DNA of 17,540 nucleotides. Origin: JAQBGV01 sp032128395 (GTDB lineage Bacteria; Planctomycetota; UBA8108; UBA1146). A program made the translations under genes and the position numbers. Numbering within the stretch: position 1 is the first letter of the stretch; every line of letters begins with the position of its first letter. A model generated the notes under the pieces. That model was not told the DNA's origin, did not search any database, and saw only the letters and a program-made list of their open reading frames with translations. Location of the stretch: positions 1 to 17,540 of the forward strand of contig JAQBGV010000075.1 of the NCBI GenBank assembly GCA_032128395.1. The letters run 5' to 3'. Below are positions 7,299-16,098 of the stretch, piece after piece.

Positions 7299-10200
7299 AT
7301 GCACCGCGCACGCGATCCACGGATCACGCTCGAGAGTTGGGTCCTCGGACTCAGCCTTGTGCTCGTACTCCTGACGCTCGGCTCGGCCCAGAGTGCGGAG
7401 GATCGCGATTCGCCGTGGCGGTACCGCTACGATCGGACCGAAGTCGTCCTCGATCTCGACCTCGACCGAGCGATCGTTCGACTCGCCCCGACGCTCGGGA
7501 CCGACCTGCTCGTCCCGCTGCTGGCGATCGCCGATCCGGCGCTGTTCCTCCCTCCCACTCGAGATGACCTTCGTGGGTATCCGAGCGTCGCCGATCTCAG
7601 GTTCCGCCCCGAGATCCGTGAGTCCGATCGTGTCGAAGCGATCCGCGCTCTCGCCGCGACCCCCGGCGTCGAGTTCGCGAGCGCGGCATTCTCGGCCGCG
7701 GGTGCGACTCTGATCCCTCGATCCGAGATCTTCGTGGTGCTCGATCCGCAGGCCGCCCACCAGACTCTCGCGAGCCTCTCGCTACTGGGGGACCTCACTC
7801 CACTCCGGTCGTTCCCCGCTCTCGAGCCGACGTGGCTGCTCCGGTACTCCGGCTCGCCGCTCGATACTTTCGATCGAGCGCGCGATCTCGAAGTACTCCC
7901 TGGGATCCGACACGCGCAGCCGAACTTCATCCGGCATCTGAAGGAGCACGGAGTACCGAACGACACTCTCTTCCCGAGCCAATGGAACCTCGACAACACC
8001 GGTCAGTACGGTGGTTCGGCCGGGAGTGACATCGGCGCGGTCGAAGCTTGGGACATCGCGACCGGATCGATCGACGTGACGATCGCCATCGTCGACGAAG
8101 GGGTCGATGTCGCTCACCCCGATCTGGTGACGAACATGCTCCCCGGTCACAACGCGGTCGCCGCTGCTCCTCCGGGAGGAATCCCCGGGAACGCTGCCGC
8201 AGGAGATGCACACGGAACGGCGTGCGCCGGGATCGCCGCGGCCACCGGCAACAACGGGCTCGGGATCGCCGGGGTCTGCTGGACCGCGCAGATTCTCCCG
8301 GTGCGGATCGGCTTCGGGAGCTTCTGGACGCAGGACGATTGGATCCTGGATGGAATCACCTGGGCCGCGGACCATGGCGCCGATGTGATCTCTTGCTCCT
8401 GGGGCGGCGGGCCTCCGTCGGTCATCGAACAGAACGCGATCGGGTACGCCGTCATCCTGGGGCGGGGAGGGCTCGGCACTCCGGTCTTCTGCTCCTCGGG
8501 GAACGGGGACATCGGGACCGTCGCCTACCCAGCCGCGTATCCCGAGACGATCGCGGTCGGCGCTTCGAGTCCGTGTGACGAACGCAAGAGCAGCTCCTCC
8601 TGCGACGGCCAGTGGTGGTGGGGATCGCAGTGGGGACCTCAACTCGACCTGGTCGCCCCGGGCCCGAACGTGACCACGACCGACAACTCCGGGATCGCAG
8701 GGTACACCGCGGGAAACTACGTCAACTTCGGCGGGACCTCGAGCGCGTGCCCCCACGCCGCGGGCGCGGCGGCGCTCCTGTTGTCGATCGATCCTCTCCT
8801 CACCGTAGCCCAGGTCCGCCAATTCCTGACGGCGAGCGCGCGCGACCAGGTCGGTCTCCCCTCGGAGGACACCCCCGGCTGGGACCCGTACATGGGGTGG
8901 GGTCGTCTCGACATCCTCCAGCTGTTGATCCAGAGCGGCGCCGGGATCGCACCCCCGAACGGTCTCGTGTGCACTCCGGTCGGCGAGGACACCGAGCTCA
9001 GCTGGACGAACGGCGATGCCTACGACTCGATCCAAGTGACTCGTGACGGCCTGACCATCGCGACCCTCGGCGGGACCGTGAGCGCATACGTCGACGTCAC
9101 CCCCGGAATCGGGCTGCTCCACTACGCAGTTCGAGGTGTCCTCGGGGGCACTCCGAGCCCGCGGACCCACTGCAGTGCGCTGGTCGTCGGAACCGCCACC
9201 GATCTGGTCTGGTCACCGGCTTCGGGCGCGTTCGACGGTGGGCTCGCGATCGCCGAGGCCCTCTTCGCAGCGGGGCGGTTGCCGATCATCGTCGATACCC
9301 TCGCAGACGCGGGCACCCTCGGCGCCTACCAGACGATCTGGGTGAACCTCGGCATCTTCCCCTCGAACCACACGCTCACCGGCGCGGAGGGGTCCACCCT
9401 CTCCGACTACTTGCTCGGTGTGCCGGGGGATCGACACCTGTACCTCGAGGGCGGCGACACGTGGTTTTTCGACCCCCCCACTGCGGTTCATGCTCACTTC
9501 GGCATCATTCCGATCTCGGACGGAAACTCGACCGGCGACCTCGCGATCGTCCAGGGGATCCAGGCCGTGGGCTGCGACCTCAGCGCACTGAGCTTCGACT
9601 ACATCGGTGAGAACCAATGGATCGATCGGATCGCGCCTGCCGTGGGGTCGGGGACGGTCCTCACGAACAGCTCTCCGCCATTTGACGTCGCGATCTTCCG
9701 CGACTCCGGGTCTTTCCAGACATTGGGGGCGAGCTTCGAACTTGCGGGGCTCGAGGACGGTCTCGATTCCCGCGACGACCTCATCGAGGCGATCTTGACC
9801 TGCTGGTCGGTGCCGTTCTTCCCCAATCCGCTCCCCGATCCAGTCACGCTGCTCTCGTGCACAGGGGGTCCCCGGTGCGATCCAACTCGCTTGGGTCCTC
9901 GGCGACGTCTATGACTCAGTGACGGTCCTCCGCAACGGAGTGCTCATCGCGAACCTCCCCGGCACCGCCTCCGGCTTCATCGACCCGACTCCTGGCGCGG
10001 GGCTGAACGCGTACGAAGTTTTCGGGGTGGCCACGGGGCTCTCGAGTCCACCCGCCATCTGCGTCGTCGCCCTCGATCTTCCCCAGAACGAACTTCGCGT
10101 CGCGAACATCTCCGCGGTCGTCGGCGATGCGGTGACGATCGACGTGATCGCCGATCACGAACTTCCGCTCGAGGGCTACACCTTTGCTCTGACTTTCGAC

Positions 10201-11262
10201 CCCGCGGTCCTCTCGGTGGTCGCGCTCTCGCTGACCGGGACAGAACTCGAGAGTCTCGGTGCGGACTTCTTCGCGCCCGATATCGACAACAGCACGGGAA
10301 CCGCGACCGTCACTGCGATGGTCGATGCCGCGCCACCGATCACCGAAGCGGTCCCCGCCGGGAACAACCACGTGATCCTTCGCGTCCTCGCGATGGTCCT
10401 CCCGGGCGCACCGATCGGAACGAGCCCCATCGGCCTGCCGGAGAGCTTGGGGAGCCCCGCGATCGTCGCCGGTTTCATCGAAAACGGTGGAGCGGTGTAC
10501 CCCCCCGACCGGATCCCCGGGACGATCGACGTCTCCGCCGATCCAAACCTGTTCCTCCGCGTCGCGACGGCGCAGGGAACCGCCGGCGTGATGGTCACGC
10601 ACCCCGTCCTCCTCGACACCGACCGCGCGTTGATCGGCTACAGCTTCGGGATCTCGTTCGACCCGGCGTCCCTCGACCTCTACTCCGCGGACCTCATCGG
10701 GACCGTCGCCTCGGGGGCGGCGTTCTTCCTCGCCAACGTCGATCCGGCCGCCGGTTGGGTGACCGTGTCCGCTCTCCTCGACCTGGGCTTCCCGAGCGCC
10801 CTCCAGATCGACCCCGGGCTCTCCCGAGAGATCCTCTCGCTGAGCTGGGCCATCGACGCGGCGATCCCCGTCGGAACCGACCTTTCGCTGCCGATCGTGG
10901 ATGGGCTCGGGAATCCGCCGGTGTCGGTGGTCCTGACCGACATCTTCGGAACGTCCTACGTTCCGGTGACCGAAGTGGGATCCATCGAGGTGATCGCGGG
11001 GGGAGCGCCACTGTTCCAGAGAGGGGACGCCAACCTCGACTTCGCCGTCAACCTCTCTGACCCGGTGGGAATTCTCGGATTCTTGTTCAACGGCGCGTCG
11101 ATCGCCTGCGCCGATGCGGCGGACACGAATGACGACGCGCTCCTCGACCTGGCCGATGCGGTGTACTTGCTGTCGTACCTGTTCGCCGGCGGGAATCCCC
11201 CTCCTCTGCCGTTCCCCGATTCGGGACCGGACCCGACCCCCGACGCGCTCGGGTGTCCGTAG
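7299..11262 (+). CDS. Secreted multidomain subtilisin-like (S8) protease with cohesin-like and dockerin-like modules; frameshifted
   Basis: After restoring one frameshift the product is about 1,320 residues. The ATG at 7299 has AAGGA upstream and is followed by a signal peptide (WVLGLSLVLVLLTLGSAQSA); the frame is open to a GTG at 7200. A propeptide-like region (about 30-220) leads to the S8 catalytic domain with D266 (VDEGVD), H305 (DAHGTACAG) and S481 (GGTSSACPHAAG). Then come a fibronectin-like module (about 551-631), a glutamine-amidotransferase-like domain (about 633-834), a second related fibronectin-like module, two cohesin-like beta domains (about 926-1067 and 1083-1237) and a C-terminal dockerin-like EF-hand pair (RGDANLDFAVNLSD, DTNDDALLDLADAV). 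The frame breaks at a G5 run (9864-9868): upstream is frame 3, downstream frame 1. Removing one G restores a continuous second fibronectin-like module (PGAIQLAWVLGDVYDSVTVLRNG). Sequencing error or a real disruption are both possible. Predicted to act outside the cytoplasm; substrate unknown. Confidence 0.88.
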
Positions 11263-11347
11263 GCCTGACTCGATTTTTGGGGGGGGGAGGAGGGCTGGAC
11301 TCCCGACCCGCACGACGACGTCTCGAACGAAGTTTCCCGACCGCGTC

Positions 11348-11722
11348 CTAGAGATCTTCCGAAAAAGCATCATCCAGCTCGCCGTCGAATTCGTCGGGTT
11401 CGATCGGCCGCGATTCGTCGAGCTCCGGCGACTTCAGCCCGTAGCGATTCCGCTGCGCGACCCCATCTCGAACATCCTTCTGATATTCGAGGCGGAGGCG
11501 CTCGTATTCCTCGGGGGTGATATCGTCCGCCTCCACGATCCGTCCCTCCATCTCCTCGCGGTGCAGACGGATGAGGACCGGGATACACCACCCGCACCCG
11601 GTCCCCGCCCCGAAGCACTCCGAGACCTGCGAGGCGCGCTTCGGCTGGCGCTGCCGGATGAAGTTGACGATCTTCCGCTTGGGGACGCGGAAGCAGTAGC
11701 AGACGAGGTCGTCGAGTTCCAT
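11348..11722 (-). CDS. Bfd-like [2Fe-2S]-binding protein
   Basis: This 124-residue protein starts at the ATG at 11722 (MELDDLVCYCFRVPKRKI); an open frame extends upstream but lacks family similarity. Residues 5-50 match the bacterioferritin-associated ferredoxin fold: C8-x-C10, then C43-x2-C46 (GTGCGWC), with 32 residues between the pairs, almost as in E. coli Bfd. An additional cysteine, C36, lies between them. The region after residue 55 is a highly acidic extension (EADDITPEEYERL..., ending DGELDDAFSEDL) not present in the small Bfd proteins. The domain binds a [2Fe-2S] cluster and usually passes electrons, for example to bacterioferritin for iron release; here the partner is unknown, and no ferritin gene is visible. 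It converges with the protease gene and diverges from the threonine aldolase gene. Confidence 0.88.
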   Translation of the reverse strand: MELDDLVCYCFRVPKRKIVNFIRQRQPKRASQVSECFGAGTGCGWCIPVLIRLHREEMEGRIVEADDITPEEYERLRLEYQKDVRDGVAQRNRYGLKSPELDESRPIEPDEFDGELDDAFSEDL

Positions 11723-11812
11723 GGCGCAATCATACCCGGTGTGGAATCGCTCGGGGCTTGATGGCCGCCGGCGGAGGGAGCACCCTTTCACGGTTCTGCT
11801 CATGGCGAGGAT

Positions 11813-11818
11813 GGAGGA
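11813..11818 (+). promoter_or_regulatory. Ribosome binding site that sets a TTG start for threonine aldolase
   Basis: GGAGGA lies six nt before the TTG at 11824, and the protein family's conserved N-terminus begins at that codon. This decides the start against the upstream ATG 11758. Confidence 0.7.
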
Positions 11819-11823
11819 TTCCC

Positions 11824-12870
11824 TTGGTCGACCTGCGGTCCGACACCGTCACCCACCCCACCGACGCGATGCGTCGCGCGATGCTCGAAGCACCGCTCGG
11901 AGATGATGTGTTCGGGGATGACCCGACCGTGAACGCCCTCGAAAGGGAAGCGGCGATCTTCCTCGGCAAGGAGTCGGCGCTCTTCGTCCCGAGCGGAACG
12001 ATGGCGAACACGATCGCGATCGCGATCTCGACCCGACCTGGGGACGAGATGATCCTGATGGACGACTGCCATGTGTTCCTTCACGAGGGCGGAGGTTCGG
12101 CCCGACTGTGGGGTGTGCATTCTCGTCCGCTCCGGGGTCGGCGGGGGTGTCTCGAACCGAGTGATGTCGAAGTGGCGATCCGCGCCGACGACCCCCACCA
12201 TCCCTGCACCCGACTCGTCTGCCTGGAGAACACGCACAACATGCAGGGTGGTCTGGTGGTCACTCCTGACCGGATCGATGCGGTCGCGGAGGTTTGCCGG
12301 CGCCACGGGCTGAAGCTCCACCTCGACGGAGCGCGACTGTCGCACGCCGCCGTCGCCCTGGGTGTCCCCGTCCCACGACTGACCGCCTCGGTCGACACCG
12401 TCAGCTGTTGCTTCTCGAAGGGACTCTCGAGCCCCGTGGGGTCGGTGGTCGCAGGAACGACGACGGCGATGGCGGAGGCGCGGAGGGTGCGGAAGACGCT
12501 GGGCGGCGGGATGCGACAGGTGGGGATCCTCGCAGCGTGTGCCCGGGTCTCGCTCGAGGAGGGGGTTCAGCGCCTCGAGCAGGATCACGCGCGGATGCGA
12601 GCGATCGCGGATGGACTGCGCAAGATCGATGGGGTGCGCCTGCTGCCCGATCCACCCGAGACGAACATCCTGTTCGTGGTCGTGGCGGGGGTCGAGATCG
12701 CAGGGTACGGAGAAATCGTCCATGAACTCGAGGACAGGGGCGTGCGCACGTGCGCGCACGGCGAGCGGGGAATCCGGTTGGTGACGCACCGGCACGTGGC
12801 GGATGAGGACGTGGAGAAGGTGGTCGAGGGATTCCGGGCGGTGTTGGCGGGAGGGGGGCGGAGGCGGTAG
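11824..12870 (+). CDS. ltaE: Low-specificity L-threonine aldolase (PLP-dependent)
   Basis: The protein has 348 residues, normal for threonine aldolases. It cleaves L-threonine or L-allo-threonine to glycine and acetaldehyde using pyridoxal phosphate. Family signatures in order: the N-terminal VDLRSDTVTHPT, GDDVFGDDPTVNALE, FVPSGTMANTIAI (phosphate-binding loop, 57-62), H83 in DCHVFLHEGG, LENTHNMQGG, LHLDGARLSHAAVALG (D168, R171) and SCCFSKGLSSPVGSV with the Schiff-base lysine K199. I chose TTG at 11824 because GGAGGA sits six nt upstream and the family normally begins exactly at (I/V)DLRSDT; the frame is open to ATG 11758, but that extension is not family-like and would extend toward the divergent Bfd-like gene. 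Cytoplasmic; no operon partner on its strand within 300 nt. Confidence 0.95.
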   Translation: MVDLRSDTVTHPTDAMRRAMLEAPLGDDVFGDDPTVNALEREAAIFLGKESALFVPSGTMANTIAIAISTRPGDEMILMDDCHVFLHEGGGSARLWGVHSRPLRGRRGCLEPSDVEVAIRADDPHHPCTRLVCLENTHNMQGGLVVTPDRIDAVAEVCRRHGLKLHLDGARLSHAAVALGVPVPRLTASVDTVSCCFSKGLSSPVGSVVAGTTTAMAEARRVRKTLGGGMRQVGILAACARVSLEEGVQRLEQDHARMRAIADGLRKIDGVRLLPDPPETNILFVVVAGVEIAGYGEIVHELEDRGVRTCAHGERGIRLVTHRHVADEDVEKVVEGFRAVLAGGGRRR

Positions 12871-13191
12871 CGGCCGCGGTTCCGGTCCCGATCCTGGCCT
12901 CGGCGCGAGTCTCCCCAAGTCCTTCCCTCTACCGACCCTACGCCGAATCCGCGCCTCTTCCTCGCCCGTTCCGAATCCCCTCCTTCACCCGGTACCTATC
13001 CCCCGTAAGCTTCGCCCAGCACGAGGGATCGGACCCCCACCATGTGGTATTCTCCAGCGACGGGACCAGTACCCGCTCAGCGCGAGGCGAAGGTCTCGGA
13101 CAGCGGCGGCGAGCGCCGCGCCCGTATCCTTCCTCTCTCCGATCCTCGCTTCGCGAAGCACCGCGCGCCCACGGAGAGGTGTGTTCTACCG
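12871..13191. other. Intergenic region (321 nt), no gene supported
   Basis: The stretch is GC-rich and between two same-strand genes. The sigma-factor frame is open leftward to 13042, but the translated extension looks non-coding. I see no tRNA cloverleaf, terminator with T-tract, or convincing promoter. An autoregulated ECF promoter would be expected here, but I cannot pick one out. Confidence 0.5.
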
Positions 13192-13836
13192 ATGAGTTCG
13201 CCCGAAACCCAGCTGCACTACGATCCGGCCACTGGTGGAGCTGAGAAGCCAGGCTTGGAGAAAGCGGCGCCCGCAAGCGAGCTGCCGGAAGATGCGGCGC
13301 TCGCTCGGGCGGCAGCGGGTGGAGATCGGGAGGCATTCAAGACCCTGATCGAGCGCTATCATCGGCTGATCTACAAGATCGCGTACCGGAAGTCCCGGAA
13401 CGAAGCCGACTCCGAAGACATCGTCCAGGACGTCTGCCTCCACGCGTGGCGCTCCCTTCCGAAATTGCGGGATCCTCAGGCCTTCCTCGGCTGGTTGATG
13501 GCGATCGGCCACAACCGCGCGAATCGCTACTGCGATCGCCGACGCCGCAAGATCGTCATCCTCGATGAAGCCCGTCGCACTCTCGAAGAGCGAGAGTTCG
13601 CGCGCGCCGATCGTGCAGATGCGGATGAGGATGGCGGCGAGCTCGTGCGTCGCCTCCCCGACGAGATGCGTCTTGCACTCACCTGGAAGTACCTCGACGG
13701 CTGCTCCTACGAAGAGATCGGAGAGCGGCTCGACATGTCCTTCCACCAAGTCGACTACCTCTTGCGCCGCGCGAAGTCGGCGCTGCGCCGCGAAGTCGAA
13801 CGCGTCGAGCGCTCCCCGGAGGAAGGGCACGCATGA
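13192..13836 (+). CDS. ECF-type RNA polymerase sigma factor (sigma-70 family)
   Basis: From ATG 13192 (MSSPETQ) the protein has 214 residues; GGAG/GAGG lies 12-15 nt upstream, slightly far, so the start is moderately sure. Region 2 spans about residues 46-118: REAFKTLIERYHRLIYKIAYR, DSEDIVQDVCLHAWRSLPKLRDPQAFLGWL and a basic NRANRYCDRRRRK that would contact the -10 element. Region 4 spans about 150-202 with a helix-turn-helix: LRLALTWKYLDGCSYEEIGERLDMSFHQVDYLLRRAKSAL in approximate outline, recognising the -35 element. There is no region 1.1 or 3, as expected for extracytoplasmic-function sigma factors. Its stop overlaps the next start by ATGA (13833-13836), the usual arrangement for sigma/anti-sigma pairs, so it is probably held inactive by that membrane protein until an envelope signal arrives. 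Confidence 0.93.
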   Translation: MSSPETQLHYDPATGGAEKPGLEKAAPASELPEDAALARAAAGGDREAFKTLIERYHRLIYKIAYRKSRNEADSEDIVQDVCLHAWRSLPKLRDPQAFLGWLMAIGHNRANRYCDRRRRKIVILDEARRTLEEREFARADRADADEDGGELVRRLPDEMRLALTWKYLDGCSYEEIGERLDMSFHQVDYLLRRAKSALRREVERVERSPEEGHA

Positions 13837-14577
13837 TGTCCATGTCCACACTCGATTCCTGCCGCTGGGTCCGGATCCAGATTCCCCGGTTCATCGACGA
13901 TGAACTTCCCTCCGACCTCGCCGGCCGCGTCTCGTTCCATCTCGATCGCTGCCCGGGGTGCCGCTCCTCGCTCGCAATCGAGCGCAACGCCCTCCTCGAC
14001 ACGATCGGAGTGCTCGTCACGGCGGAGCCACGCGCCGGTCTCGTCGACGCGGTGTTCGGCCGGCTCGACCGGGAGACCCTCCTGACGCAAGCCACGATCG
14101 AGGCAGCCCCCGTTCGACCGGTCGCGGGTTTCCTCGCCTATGCGCCGGCTGCGGCCGCCGCGGCGGTGCTCGCGCTCGTGCTTTGGGTTCTCCCCGTCGA
14201 CGCCCCCCGTCATTTCCGACAGCCCGTCGCTCGCCAATTCCTCCGACCCGATCGTCATTCCGGGGTCGAACGACTTCGCCGATGGGGTCGACGACTCGTC
14301 CGAGGTCCCACTCGCGACCGACATGGTGATCCGGCGCGGCGACGTCGATGGCAACGGCCGCTTCGAAGCGGCGGATGTCAGAGGGCTGATCAGATACTTG
14401 CACGATGGGCAGAAGGCTCCGATCTGTCTCGCCGCGGCCGACTTCGACGAAGATGGTGCCATCACGATGCGCGACTCGGTGATCGCGGCCCAGTCCCTCG
14501 TCGAATTGACGAAGACGGTCGACGTGGTGTTCGCTTACGAGAGCAACACCCTCCCCTGTCAGATCAGCTGTCCCTGA
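13833..14577 (+). CDS. Membrane anti-sigma factor with zinc-finger head and dockerin-like periplasmic tail; frameshifted
   Basis: The first frame starts at ATG 13833 (overlapping the sigma stop; other ATGs at 13836 and 13842) and gives a zf-HC2 anti-sigma domain: RFIDDELPSDLAGRVSFHLDRCPGC in outline, with the H-x3-C-x2-C zinc signature. A single transmembrane helix follows (AYAPAAAAAAVLALVLWVLPV). At a C6 run (14203-14208) the sensible reading moves to the next frame. Dropping one C gives VDAPVISDSPSLANSSD and continues to a stop at 14577. The tail carries two dockerin/EF-hand-like motifs, GDVDGNGRFEAADVRGLI and ADFDEDGAITMRDSVIAA, and ends in two cysteines (LPCQISCP). The corrected length is 247 residues. 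Without correction the first frame runs as Arg-rich noise to 14693, into the next gene. The expected role is to sequester the upstream sigma factor; the tail would sit outside the cytoplasm as sensor or attachment module. Confidence 0.8.
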
Positions 14578-14610
14578 GCCTGCCTCGGGCTGGAGAGCCG
14601 GAGACTACCC

Positions 14611-16083
14611 TTGAAGATCCTGCACCGGGCAGTGGCTGCCGTCCTGTTGATCCTGCTCGCCTCGCTCGGGTTCACCGCCATCGCTCGCAGTGACGAACCG
14701 AAAGTGGCCGACGAACCGGTGGTGGCGGAAGCGGATCCAGACGCGCCGCTCACGATTCTCTACACGATCCACAACACCGGCTACGTCGAGCCATGCGGCT
14801 GACCGAAGAAGAAGATCAAGCTGGGCAGTTTGGCCCGGCGCATGACCTACCTGAACACCCTGAAGTCGCAGAAGATCGATCCGATCCTCGTCGATGGCGG
14901 GGACTGGCTCTTCTCGATCGGGACGGTCAAGAACAACAAACACGCGGAGCGACAGCTCCTCGACAAGGGGCGCCTGCTCGTCGACGCGTACAACGAGTTC
15001 GGATACAACGCCGCGGCGATCGCCGAGCATGACCTGATCTTCGGGATCGAAGTCTTGCGCGAGTACGAGAAACGCGCGAAGTTCCCCTTCCTCTGCGCGA
15101 ACCTCCTCGGCGCCGACAGCAAGCCCCTCTTCCCCGGTTCGACCGTCGTCGTCCGGAACGGCCTCAGGATCGGTATCGTCGCCGCCGTGATGCAACTCTC
15201 CGAACGATTCCTCGAGGGGATCGACCCGACCCTGAAGGTCGGCGACCCGATCGAAGCGATCCGGCGCGAGGTCGATGCGCTCGGCGACTCGGTCGATGTG
15301 GTGTTCCTCCTCGGACACCTGCACCGCAAGGATGTCGACGCGATCGCCGACTCGATGCCGGGGATCGATTTCATCCTCGAGCCGAGTTCATTCCAAGGAA
15401 ACGAGTCGACTTGGATCCAGCCGCACGAGGAATTCACGCTGCGCAACGGTCGACTACTCCTGAAGGTCAGCGGACAAGGGGCGCAGGTCGGAAAGCTCGA
15501 CCTGTACTTCCGCGGACGCGGAAAACCTTGGGTCTCGCTCGCCGATGACTCCTCATCCGCCGAAAACCTGTACTGGGCAGAAACGACGCGTCTCGCCCCC
15601 CACATCGGCCGTCACCCGGGCATCCAAAAGCTGGTCGATGCCTTTCTGAAGGGGACGCGCTACCGCGGACTCACCGAGGAGGATCTCACTTTCGTGCCCT
15701 CCGAGGAATTCCTCACCGCCGAGACCTGCGGAGCCTGCCACGTCGAGCAGACCGAGTTCTGGCGCGGTACCGGTCACGGGACGGCGTACTCGACCCTCGA
15801 GAAGACCGGCGATCAATTCAGGTACGACTGCGTCAGCTGCCACGTGCTCGCCTACGGCGAAACGTTCGTAGACGCGCACGAGCCCGGTCGCTACAAGGAC
15901 GTTCAGTGTGAATCGTGCCACGGCACGAATCCGAAACACCCCGAGGATCCCGCCGCCCATCCGTGGGACAAGGTCAATCCGCAGGGGTGCTGGTCTTGTC
16001 ACAACCCGCAGGTCACCCGGGTCCCGTTCGACCCGACGACCGCGTTCCCGAAAGTCACCTGTCCCCCGCTGAAGCGGGACTGA
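14611..16083 (+). CDS. UshA-like / tetraheme c-type cytochrome, candidate selenoprotein (in-frame TGA at 14800-14802)
   Basis: One frame of 491 codons runs from TTG 14611 (GGAG seven nt upstream) to 16083, broken only by TGA at codon 64. A signal peptide is clear (HRAVAAVLLILLASLGFTAIA). Around the TGA the protein reads GYVEPCG-U-PKKKIKLGSLARR; the neighbouring paralog reads EIDVCGCKRKKVRQGSITRR, so the TGA replaces the second Cys of Cys-Gly-Cys, giving C62-G63-U64. Residues about 48-330 resemble a 5'-nucleotidase/metallophosphatase fold (ILYTIHNTG, LVDGGDWLF, LLGHLHRKD), but several metal ligands are not canonical (no D-x-H, no GNH). The C-terminus has four CXXCH heme sites (C373, C407, C433, C460), as in cytochrome c554-type domains. 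Predicted periplasmic redox protein; reaction unknown. Reading from an internal start (TTG 14830) would remove the export signal and motif. Sequencing error TGC to TGA is the main alternative. Confidence 0.85.
14820..14839 (+). promoter_or_regulatory. Candidate bacterial SECIS hairpin downstream of the in-frame TGA
   Basis: GCTGGGC (14820-14826) pairs with GCCCGGC (14833-14839) over seven base pairs with one wobble, closing a six-base loop AGTTTG. The loop begins 24 nt after the TGA, within the distance known for bacterial SECIS elements, and has G as its second base followed by T. This fits, but does not prove, a SelB-binding element inside the coding region; hairpins are common in such GC-rich DNA. 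Confidence 0.45.
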
Positions 16084-16098
16084 GTGGAGGCCCCTTCG

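Noticed and set aside
11274..11287. T5 followed by G9 between the protease and Bfd-like genes, considered as a terminator
   Set aside because: There is no hairpin before the T-run on either strand; it is a simple homopolymer tract (and a likely spot for read errors).
13042..13191. Longer start of the sigma factor at 13042
   Set aside because: The 50 extra residues are not sigma-like; the family region begins after the ATG at 13192.
14830..16083. Treating 14830 (TTG) as the true start of the first cytochrome, with 14611-14802 as a separate small gene
   Set aside because: Both parts are in the same frame, align without a gap to the single downstream paralog, and the shorter form would lack the export signal needed for heme attachment.
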